Position numbers and translations under genes: made by a program. DNA of 23,033 nucleotides from assembly GCA_964215915.1 (NCBI GenBank), contig CAXPEB010000020.1:1-23033 (forward strand). Reading direction: 5' to 3'. The stretch's first letter is position 1. Every line of letters starts with the position of its first letter. Origin of the DNA: UBA8524 sp964215915 (lineage in GTDB: Bacteria; Bacteroidota; Bacteroidia; UBA8524). The notes below the pieces were generated by a model. The model was not told the DNA's origin. It worked only from the letters and a program-made list of their open reading frames with translations, and did not search any database. Positions 17,148 to 23,033 of this stretch are shown one piece after another.

Positions 17148-17235
17148 AATAGGATACACATTGATTACACATCTAAAAAAGGGGGGTTAGGGTTAGGCGT
17201 ATTACCCGATATTCTTTTCATCAATGCCCGAATTA

Positions 17236-17252
17236 CCGGGAAAAAAACCCGG
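17236..17252 (-). terminator. Small CCGGG/CCCGG hairpin in the gap between copies 3 and 4
   Basis: CCGGG (17236-17240) and CCCGG (17248-17252) enclose a run of seven A residues, which is a T loop on the minus strand. The stem is short and the T run is in the loop, so a terminator role is doubtful. Confidence 0.25.
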
Positions 17253-17333
17253 CAACTCGAGCTGAAAACAAACTACAAGCTTTCTCTTTTTTTATTCTCG
17301 GTTGTCTTCCAACAGTGGGGGGTCCTGCCTGCA

Positions 17334-17381
17334 AAAATCCCGGTTACTCCTCTGCACCGTTTCAGGATTGGCCGGGATTTT
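17334..17381 (-). terminator. Terminator-like inverted repeat after FG-GAP copy 4
   Basis: AAAATCCCGG (17334-17343) pairs perfectly with CCGGGATTTT (17372-17381) around a 28-nt loop. The minus-strand reading gives a GC stem followed by T residues, about 55 bp after the stop codon of copy 4. The plus-strand reading also ends in a T-rich tract. Confidence 0.5.
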
Positions 17382-17422
17382 CTTTTTGGACACAAACAAT
17401 AAATGCCTGGAGGAATCCACAC

Positions 17423-17457
17423 GTTACCGGGTGTTTATTTACACACCACCCGGTAAC
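17423..17457 (-). other. Inverted repeat spanning the stop codon of FG-GAP copy 4
   Basis: GTTACCGGGTG (17423-17433) and CACCCGGTAAC (17447-17457) are perfect 11-bp arms. The loop (17434-17446) contains the TAA stop at 17435-17437, and the coding-side arm encodes the last residues (GYRVV). No T tract follows, so it may protect the mRNA 3' end or mark a recombination junction rather than end transcription. Confidence 0.5.
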
Positions 17458-20400
17458 CTTTTTGGGTCTCTGACAGCTTCAGTACATATACCCCGCGACT
17501 TAAACCGTTCAAGCTAATCTGCCCTTTGCCTCCTGCCAAAATCACATTCCCCTGGCTGATTTCACGGCCTTCCAGGTCATAAACGCGGTACGCGCTTGAC
17601 TCCCAGCTCAGGTTCTTTCCTGTTATCCAAACGGTTTCTCCGTCGCTGCCTACTTCCAGCTGGCTGGCTACTGCTTCTTCTTTTACTCCCATGCCCGGGC
17701 TTTGTTTTTTCTTCATTACCAGGAACAACTCCCCTTCCGATTCCTTGCCCGGATCGCAGTTCAACGTATCTCCCACATTCAAAAGCTTCATGCTGCTATC
17801 ACGCCTGTCCTTTAGGTATACTTCCCATTCTTCCGGCAGTTCGCTCCTGTCAGGAACAAGCAGAACCGGTTCGTTGCCGGGGTTTTGTATCGATAAGGGC
17901 AGCTCCACCGAATCCATACCCTCCGGAAGCGCCTTGATACTTAATGCTCCTTCTGCTTTGTTATACAGGTACAGCGAGGGAACTTCTCCGTTTAGGCTGA
18001 ATAGCTTGTAGGCATCTGTGGCCTCATTCAGTGTTGTATTTCCTTCCGCATGGAAGTACACCACTACCTGATCGCGGTGCTCGTTTTCATCCAACAGAGT
18101 CAAACGAATTGTCGGGTAGCTCTTCTTCATAAATACTCCCGCTCCCGTCATGCTTGTCGTACGCATTCCGTCAGAAAGGGTCAGCGTCTGATTGGCGCTT
18201 GTCTTTACCCAAAATGCCTGGTACGGTTGCAATACCGTAGCACTTGATGTGCCGCCACTGTTGTTGTAGGTATTGACGGAAACACCCGTGCTGCAAATTC
18301 CTACATACTGACCGTTTACCGCATCCCATACGTGGATGGCTTTGTAGGAGGGGAAACCGCTGCCCCCCCAAAGCTGACTCACATTGAGGTTGCTCGCATA
18401 GGGGTTGGGGATCAAGTTCCAGCCTGTTTTATTCGATGAGCTTCCGCCGTTCGGGTCATCGCTGGCTACCAAAGTGAAGTTCTGATCTCCACTCACATAA
18501 CCCCCGCTGATTCGCCATGTGCCCGCAATGTCATGAAAACCCCCGTTAGCATTGTTTCCATAAACCACATAGGCATTTAGGTTATCTGCCCTTGAAGTAT
18601 TTACGGCTGCCCAGCCATACGCATTGTTACCACTGCCTACTGTAGCGTTCCAGTAGTAAATATTCCGCTCATTTGCGGCACCATGAGCTAAACCCAACAA
18701 GTCTATCCCTTTCAGGTTCCCAATGCTGGTACTCACCGGAATCCCTATCTGACGCCAGCCTGCGTTGGTGTTGCTAAGCACTTTTTCTACAATCAAATCT
18801 CCAGCGAAAACACCACCCCCAGTCTCAATCCGGCCGTAAGTGGTAGTTCCAGTAGCCTTCAACACCAATTTTTCATTGGTGATAAGAATGCCGGATGCCA
18901 CTGTTAATACTCCTGTAATCTTTAAACTGTCTGCAGTGGTATTCATGGAAACATATGCTCCTGAACTATAATTGTCCAACCCCAGGTTTTCGGTAGTGCC
19001 CGTACCACTGATGGTTTGTGTTGCACTACCGTTTAAAACCAAAGTGCCAGGCCCCTTTACCGCTCCATTATTGGTGTAGTTCCCTAATACATAGAAAAAT
19101 GCATTACTACTGATCGAGGGCGTGGCTCCTGATGAAACCCATAAGTTGTTGACTTTCATTGAGTTTGTCAGGGTAGGAGTCCCATCAAGAATGGAGCAAT
19201 TGTATATTCCCGTGCCGGAACTCGGCGCAGAAGGAAGCCAGCTGCCGGATTCATAGAATATGCTGCTTTCAAACACATAGACAGCCCCCGCCGTAGTTAC
19301 AAAACTGGCGCTGTCATAGGCATAAGATTGTCGGTAAGCCCCTGCCACAATTCGCAACCCGGAAGCAGCTACAGCACAGCCGAAAAAATCGTCTTGATAC
19401 CTGCTATAGGGGCCTTCTCCGCATATTTTCCGAACCAGGCCCCAATTGTTTGCTCCCCCCTTATCCTTGTAATACACGTATGCGGCACCTGCTGCCGCCA
19501 GCTGGTTTGCTCCGGCCTCATCATACTCCTGATACATAGCACCCACCACCAATACGTTTTCCGAAAGCGAAACAGCTATTCCGAAATAATCCTGGGCATT
19601 CCTTCCGTTACTTCCGCTTCCCACCATTTTCTGGATTAAGCCCCAGTTATCCGTACCTCCCTTGTCTTTGGAAAAGAGGTAAACGGCACCGGCATCCGCA
19701 GCCGTATTGCCCCCAGAAGCATCCGTATCCTGTTTTCTTGCGCCTATGGCTATGGTATTGCCCGAAATAGAAACGGCACACCCGAAATTATCATCGCTCA
19801 CCCTGCCATTCGTGCCGCTTCCATATAGCTTCCGTACAAAGCCCCAATTATCTGTACCCCCCTGGTCCTTATAAAAAACAAAGGCGGCGCCAGCATATGT
19901 CACCAGGTTCGCGCCATTCTCATCATAGCCATGATATAGAGCCCCGATCACAATACTATTTCCGGAAACCGAAACCGATGCCCCGAACCGATCAAAAGAG
20001 ATACGCCCATTGGTTCCGACTCCCGTTAGCTTCTTGACAAAACCCCAGTTATCCGTGCCTCCCTGATTTTTGTAAAAAACATAGGCCGCGCCGGCTCCCG
20101 AAACAAAGTTATTCCCGCTTGTATCGTAACCCTGACTCTGCGCTCCCACCACGATCACCTCTCCTGAAACCGACACGGAAACGCCAAAATCATCTGATGC
20201 CACGCGTCCGTTTGTGCCGGAACCGGTAATTTTTTTGACAAAACCCCAGTTATTGGTCCCTCCCTGGTTACGGTGAAACACATACACGGCTCCGGCATCC
20301 AAGGCATAATTGCTCCCGTTCATATCATAATCCTGCTTTGGCGATCCTACCACCAATATGTCTCCGGAAATGGAAACGGAGGTCCCGAATTGGTCGTTTA

Positions 20401-20740
20401 CAACCCGTCCATTGGTCCCCGCACTCGCTCCGGTCAGTTTTTTCAAAAGACCCCAGTTATCTGTTCCCCCCTGGTTACGGGAATAGATGTATACGGCTCC
20501 GGTATAGTTCATTTGATTATTCCCCGAAGAATCGTACTCCTGATAGGGAGCTCCCGAAACCAATATGTCTCCGGAAATTGCAACCGAAGAACCTAACCTA
20601 TCACCGGATAATCTTCCGTTTGTACCGCTGCCTACCTGCTTTCTTACCCATGTTATTTCTTCGTACTGTGCAGAAGCAGTTATTGAAAAAAGGAATACTA
20701 GAATTACTACTATTTTTTGGAGTTGGACTTTGTTTTTCAT
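17435..20740 (-). CDS. T9SS-secreted seven-bladed FG-GAP propeller protein (copy 4)
   Basis: An 1101-residue FG-GAP_2-like propeller protein and the first gene of the cluster in transcription order. I choose ATG 20740 (MKNKVQLQKIVVILVFLFSI, signal peptide ending TASAQ) rather than an in-frame TTG 30 bp upstream. Seven blades cover about 34-493. Calcium-loop-like motifs are clear in most blades (DYDMNGSN, YDENGAN) but lost in blade 7 (SYAYDSAS). A beta-helix-like stretch follows, then GWRQIG (about 659), GWNLIPNPY, YQAFWVK (about 837) and the T9SS type A sorting domain (about 1023-1101), ending GYRVVCK. It is a tandem duplicate of copy 3. Its own upstream region carries the TATGTTATAGTAT element. 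No enzyme domain is seen, and a surface-binding role is inferred from the propeller and sorting signal. Confidence 0.9.
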   Translation of the reverse strand: MKNKVQLQKIVVILVFLFSITASAQYEEITWVRKQVGSGTNGRLSGDRLGSSVAISGDILVSGAPYQEYDSSGNNQMNYTGAVYIYSRNQGGTDNWGLLKKLTGASAGTNGRVVNDQFGTSVSISGDILVVGSPKQDYDMNGSNYALDAGAVYVFHRNQGGTNNWGFVKKITGSGTNGRVASDDFGVSVSVSGEVIVVGAQSQGYDTSGNNFVSGAGAAYVFYKNQGGTDNWGFVKKLTGVGTNGRISFDRFGASVSVSGNSIVIGALYHGYDENGANLVTYAGAAFVFYKDQGGTDNWGFVRKLYGSGTNGRVSDDNFGCAVSISGNTIAIGARKQDTDASGGNTAADAGAVYLFSKDKGGTDNWGLIQKMVGSGSNGRNAQDYFGIAVSLSENVLVVGAMYQEYDEAGANQLAAAGAAYVYYKDKGGANNWGLVRKICGEGPYSRYQDDFFGCAVAASGLRIVAGAYRQSYAYDSASFVTTAGAVYVFESSIFYESGSWLPSAPSSGTGIYNCSILDGTPTLTNSMKVNNLWVSSGATPSISSNAFFYVLGNYTNNGAVKGPGTLVLNGSATQTISGTGTTENLGLDNYSSGAYVSMNTTADSLKITGVLTVASGILITNEKLVLKATGTTTYGRIETGGGVFAGDLIVEKVLSNTNAGWRQIGIPVSTSIGNLKGIDLLGLAHGAANERNIYYWNATVGSGNNAYGWAAVNTSRADNLNAYVVYGNNANGGFHDIAGTWRISGGYVSGDQNFTLVASDDPNGGSSSNKTGWNLIPNPYASNLNVSQLWGGSGFPSYKAIHVWDAVNGQYVGICSTGVSVNTYNNSGGTSSATVLQPYQAFWVKTSANQTLTLSDGMRTTSMTGAGVFMKKSYPTIRLTLLDENEHRDQVVVYFHAEGNTTLNEATDAYKLFSLNGEVPSLYLYNKAEGALSIKALPEGMDSVELPLSIQNPGNEPVLLVPDRSELPEEWEVYLKDRRDSSMKLLNVGDTLNCDPGKESEGELFLVMKKKQSPGMGVKEEAVASQLEVGSDGETVWITGKNLSWESSAYRVYDLEGREISQGNVILAGGKGQISLNGLSRGVYVLKLSETQKGYRVVCK
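19262..20638 (-). repeat. Seven FG-GAP-like blades of copy 4
   Basis: Seven in-frame blade repeats, collinear with those of copy 3. Blade 5 carries DTDASGGN and the unusual joint NWGLIQK, paralleling NWGLMNK in blade 5 of copy 3. Confidence 0.85.
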
Positions 20741-20805
20741 CACTTGAATCACCTTGATCTTCAGGTGCAAAGTCCGTATAGGAAATAAGGCCCATCAAGG
20801 CTTAG

Positions 20806-20818
20806 TATGTTATAGTAT
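20806..20818. promoter_or_regulatory. TATGTTATAGTAT element upstream of FG-GAP copy 4
   Basis: Matches 12 of 13 bases of the element at 13768-13780. It lies 66 bp before the chosen start, within promoter distance. AT-rich text can match by chance, so this is a moderate call. Confidence 0.35.
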
Positions 20819-21187
20819 AATGGGCGCTCGCAAACTCTGGCGTAGATTAGCCAAAACCGTATCGATTAGTACTAAATCATTTGCCTTATTCTCGTTCTTT
20901 TTTCGTCACTTGGCAAGCCGCTGTTATTGCCTCTCTGCTCATGGAAATAATCTCCTTGTGATAGAATAGTTTGTTAGGTTTTTTCGCAACACGGTTCCTT
21001 TTGCTGCAAAAAATAACATTTCGGGTATTGTGCCAGGTCTAACCGAAAGAATCGGCTTCCGATTCGGGGCCTCAATTCTTCTGCCTCCAACTTTCTCTTG
21101 CCTTTGAGATACCACCGCGAACTTCATTCTCAACACTGCCTCCGCAAACCTGTACAATTTTGCCTCACAGGAATACGCTCGGGTATT

Positions 21188-21195
21188 TACCTTTG
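21188..21195 (+). promoter_or_regulatory. Bacteroidota -7 box directly before the HAD gene
   Basis: TACCTTTG fits the TAnnTTTG consensus of the Bacteroidota primary sigma factor. It ends only 4 bp before the ATG at 21200, so transcription would start at or next to the start codon, giving a leaderless mRNA. A TTTTG at 21158-21162 is the nearest -33-like sequence, but its 25-bp spacing is longer than the usual 19-20 bp. Confidence 0.55.
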
Positions 21196-21199
21196 TACC

Positions 21200-21817
21200 A
21201 TGCCTGTTAAGAACCTGCTGTTTGACCTGGGTGGGGTTATCATCGACCTGCATATCCAAAAAACCCGGGAAGCTTTCGAAGAACTGGGCCTTACGGATGC
21301 AGGGAACTGGTTTGTGGCGCATAACCAGGCTGCTTTGCTTAGCTCGTATGAAACAGGGACGATCGATACGGATACGTTTATCCGGAATGTGAGTCTTTCC
21401 AGCGGCCTATCCATAAGTGAAAAACAGTTCCGTGATGCCTGGAATGCCATGCTGGGGAAGGTTCGGTGGGCAAGGGTGGAAATGTTAAGGGAGCTGCGAG
21501 AGAAATACCGGGTGTATGCCCTTTCCAATATCAATGCGCTGCACGCCCAGGCCTGCCACCATATCCTGCAACGGGATCATGACCTTTACAGCTTTCATGA
21601 ACTGTTCGACCGCGTGTTTTATTCGCATGAGATCCATGCACGGAAACCGGATCCGGAAAGCTGGCAAGCGGTTATTGCCTCCACGGGAATTTTACCGGAA
21701 GAGACCCTTTTTTTCGACGATAATCCGGCAAATATCCTGGCTGCTGAAAAACTTGGATTCCAAGTCCACCTCGTCGACCTGGAAATTACCGACCTGGTAG
21801 AACAGATCCGTCTATAA
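21200..21817 (+). CDS. HAD-superfamily subfamily IA phosphatase, YihX-like
   Basis: A 205-residue cytosolic haloacid-dehalogenase-type hydrolase. Motif I is FDLGGVIID with nucleophile Asp9; the second Asp of the usual DxD is Gly11, as in the YihX-type glucose-1-phosphate phosphatase group (FDLGNV). Motif II is ALSNIN with Ser109, motif III is the Lys in ARKPDP (Lys149), and motif IV is FFDDNPANI (Asp173, Asp174). Residues about 15-95 form the helical cap. Length matches YihX-like proteins (about 200). The likely reaction is hydrolysis of a small phosphate ester with Mg2+; the substrate cannot be told. I use ATG 21200 because the motif I strand begins at residue 5 and a TAnnTTTG box sits just before it; an earlier in-frame start at 21098 would add residues with no HAD character. 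It is a single-gene unit, convergent with the lipoprotein downstream. Confidence 0.9.
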   Translation: MPVKNLLFDLGGVIIDLHIQKTREAFEELGLTDAGNWFVAHNQAALLSSYETGTIDTDTFIRNVSLSSGLSISEKQFRDAWNAMLGKVRWARVEMLRELREKYRVYALSNINALHAQACHHILQRDHDLYSFHELFDRVFYSHEIHARKPDPESWQAVIASTGILPEETLFFDDNPANILAAEKLGFQVHLVDLEITDLVEQIRL

Positions 21818-21825
21818 ATAAACAA

Positions 21826-21854
21826 GCCCCGCCATTACTTGCGTAAGGCAGGGC
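21826..21854. terminator. Convergent terminator between the HAD gene and the lipoprotein gene
   Basis: A stem starting GCCC-C-GCC-A-TTAC (21826-21838) pairs with GTAA-GGC-A-GGGC (21843-21854) around TTGC, with one mismatch and one bulge. It starts 8 bp after the HAD stop and ends 22 bp from the lipoprotein stop. On the minus strand it is followed by a T-rich tract (TTGTTTATTTATAG), so it suits the lipoprotein gene best. Confidence 0.65.
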
Positions 21855-21876
21855 CCGGTTCTGTTGTGTGCTCCCC

Positions 21877-22701
21877 CTATTCGTTGCAGGTGTAACTGAG
21901 TGTTGCCACCCCAATGGATGTTTTTACGCTAACCGGAAGGTTCCTGCTGTCATACGTAAGCTCATAAACATTGTCTTCGTCCACTTCCCAGGTCTTTTTG
22001 TGGATGTCATAGAACTCGGTTTTGTCCCTCAGAATATTGTTTACCGCAGAAAAATGCGGGTCGTCTGTCATCAGGGTAATCATGCTCCTTGTTGCCTTTT
22101 TGGAATCGTAGCTAAGGGTGCGGCGCATGTTTTCGTTAAACCCCCCGTTGCCGTCCGCCTGATAACCGTTGATCTTTGCGGTATTACCGGCTGCATCATA
22201 GGTATAAAGCAGGTATCCCGAAGCTTCCTCCTGACCTCCGTTTATTTCAAACAGGTTCGTGCGGGTGATCTTACCGTTGTGCACCTCGTTACGCTGCACT
22301 TCAATCAGTCCCATCCCGGATCCGTCAGGCATGTACTTTTTCGTCTCGGCCAGAACTCCACCGGAATACGTGTATACATAACGCAAATACACTTCTTTCC
22401 CGGCTCCCTCGTAATCCTCTTTCATGCTTAACCGGCCATTGAGATCATACGTAAATGTAGACCCGGAGATACCTATAGGCGATGCGGATTTGTTTTCGAT
22501 GAGCTGGCTCTTGTCATTATAAGTCAGCGTGGCAGTCACTTTCCCCATCCAGGTGCTGATTTCGGTTGAGGTGAGCTTACAGGTTTCTTTAGCTCCGTTG
22601 TCGGGAGTCTTAACGTCCTCGTCTTTTTTGCAGGAGCTCAGGAGCCCACCCAGCAGTACGCATACAAACAGGGTGCTTTTGATTGTTCTAAGATTTGTCA
22701 T
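21877..22701 (-). CDS. Lipoprotein with YD-like beta-strand repeats
   Basis: A 274-residue lipoprotein of unknown function. The start at 22701 gives MTNLRTIKSTLFVCVLLGGL followed by LSSC, a lipobox with Cys24, then the acidic/lysine linker KKDEDVKTPDNG typical of Bacteroidota lipoproteins. The body (about 40-274) is built of short strands with YD-type text (LTYNDKSQL, FTYDLNGRL, YTYDAAGNT, LSYDSKKA, LTYDSRNLP), resembling RHS/YD-like or DUF4595-like Bacteroidota lipoproteins. It ends VATLSYTCNE. The longer frame upstream has no signal peptide and was not used. A paralogue with the same ending lies directly upstream. It is probably anchored in the outer membrane. The ligand is unknown, and the fold assignment is tentative. 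Confidence 0.8.
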   Translation of the reverse strand: MTNLRTIKSTLFVCVLLGGLLSSCKKDEDVKTPDNGAKETCKLTSTEISTWMGKVTATLTYNDKSQLIENKSASPIGISGSTFTYDLNGRLSMKEDYEGAGKEVYLRYVYTYSGGVLAETKKYMPDGSGMGLIEVQRNEVHNGKITRTNLFEINGGQEEASGYLLYTYDAAGNTAKINGYQADGNGGFNENMRRTLSYDSKKATRSMITLMTDDPHFSAVNNILRDKTEFYDIHKKTWEVDEDNVYELTYDSRNLPVSVKTSIGVATLSYTCNE

Positions 22702-22891
22702 GGCTGTGTGTGTTGTAGTTTGCTCTTTTGACAAGCAGTTTATTCGGCACCCCCATGAGGTCAAAAAATTTTCCGCCGGCTTCTGCCCGGATTGCTTTCC
22801 AAATCTGCGGGGACAATGCCGGATCGGGTGGTTTCTGCAACGGCTATCAATGTGCCTGAATACGCGGAACAATGCGAATAAGGCAATAAAA

Positions 22892-22915
22892 AAACCCCGC
22901 CTCTCGACGGGGTTT
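22892..22915 (-). terminator. Intrinsic terminator of the partial upstream gene
   Basis: AAACCCCG (22892-22899) pairs with CGGGGTTT (22908-22915) around CCTCTCGA. On the minus strand the stem is followed by a run of T residues (complement of the A tract at 22888-22894), a classical intrinsic terminator. It begins 30 bp after the stop at 22945 and separates the two paralogous lipoprotein genes. Confidence 0.85.
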
Positions 22916-22944
22916 CTATTTTTTATCTTTCAGGTTATTGTTTT

Positions 22945-23033
22945 TTACTCGCAGGTATACGAGAACGTGGCCACGGCCAGGCCCTGGTACAAGGTTGCCG
23001 TAGCCGGCAGATTGTCTGAATTCCAGGTGTAAA
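22945..23033 (-). CDS. 3' end of a second lipoprotein paralogue (partial)
   Basis: The last 28 codons and the stop of a minus-strand gene that continues past the right edge. The readable end is YTWNSDNLPATATLYQG followed by LAVATFSYTCE. It aligns with the end of the neighbouring lipoprotein (LTYDSRNLPVSVKT, then VATLSYTCNE), sharing NLP, VAT and the SYTC tail. The two are therefore tandem paralogues. Start, signal peptide and full length lie outside the window. Confidence 0.75.
   Translation of the reverse strand, partial: YTWNSDNLPATATLYQGLAVATFSYTCE

Larger units (their letters stand above)
20741..21199. other. Divergent intergenic region
   Basis: This 459-bp gap separates the minus-strand cluster from the plus-strand HAD gene. 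It contains the TATGTTATAGTAT element (20806-20818), a hairpin GAATCGG-CTT-CCGATTC (21049-21065), and the HAD promoter box (21188-21195). The open frames within it overlap the HAD gene on the opposite strand or lack any domain, and I treat them as chance. Confidence 0.55.

Noticed and set aside
17147..17159. GTG at 17159 as the start of FG-GAP copy 3, and TTG at 20770 for copy 4
   Set aside because: The downstream ATGs give compact signal peptides; the extensions only lengthen the N-region with no supporting ribosome-binding signal.
20771..20785. GTCCGTATAGGAA resembling the complement of 9264-9276 in the phased array region
   Set aside because: It is in the opposite orientation, stands alone without further 10-11 bp units, and is short enough to be chance.
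20939..21322. A 127-codon minus-strand frame overlapping the HAD gene start
   Set aside because: It overlaps the 5' part of a gene with all four HAD motifs and has no features of its own.
22702..22872. N-terminal extension of the lipoprotein frame to 22872
   Set aside because: It would bury the lipobox signal peptide behind 57 residues, which is incompatible with lipoprotein export.

Overview
The window looks like part of a Bacteroidota chromosome, probably a Chitinophagia- or Sphingobacteriia-like member, although the genus cannot be read from it. The evidence is five very large secreted proteins with Type IX secretion system (T9SS) C-terminal sorting domains, SPII lipoproteins ending in an A/S-A/S-C lipobox, a TAnnTTTG promoter element, a PID-CTERM-like small protein, and little sign of Shine-Dalgarno sequences. 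No rRNA, tRNA, CRISPR array, transposase or T9SS machinery gene is visible.

Layout. Positions 1-568 are non-coding, with several hairpins. A plus-strand lipoprotein of the serine beta-lactamase/penicillin-binding-protein-like family follows (569-1705). It faces, across a short convergent gap with an inverted repeat, a 19-kb block of six minus-strand genes (1764-20740). In transcription order these are two FG-GAP-type propeller proteins (17435-20740 and 13860-17147), one SBBP-type propeller protein (9360-13688), a small PID-CTERM-like protein (8784-9035), and two more FG-GAP-type propeller proteins (5322-8660 and 1764-5120). After a 459-bp divergent non-coding gap come a plus-strand HAD-family phosphatase (21200-21817), a convergent terminator, a minus-strand lipoprotein with YD-like strands (21877-22701), a clear terminator, and the 3' end of a paralogue of that lipoprotein running off the window (22945-23033).

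How the parts relate. The five giant proteins share one plan: Sec signal peptide, a seven-bladed beta-propeller, a glycine/serine/threonine-rich beta-helix-like stretch, a conserved block with GWRQIxIPV, GWNL(I/V)PNPY and YQAFWVK motifs, a further beta-rich block, and a T9SS type A sorting domain. Four carry FG-GAP_2-like blades; one carries an N-terminal DUF7948-like domain and SBBP blades. They are most likely exported across the outer membrane and displayed or released as adhesive or ligand-binding proteins; no enzymatic domain is visible. Their C-terminal halves are mosaics of one another, which points to duplication followed by recombination.

Regulation. There are two copies of a promoter-region element in which a TAAGAA hexamer recurs every 10-11 bp (5188-5235 and 9233-9269), followed by a CCCCTGGAAT box. 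They lie upstream of one propeller gene and of the small PID-CTERM-like gene. A related box sits at the same distance from the start of the SBBP gene, and a TATGyTATAGTAT element is shared upstream of two further-upstream genes. This suggests several independent but related promoters rather than one long operon.
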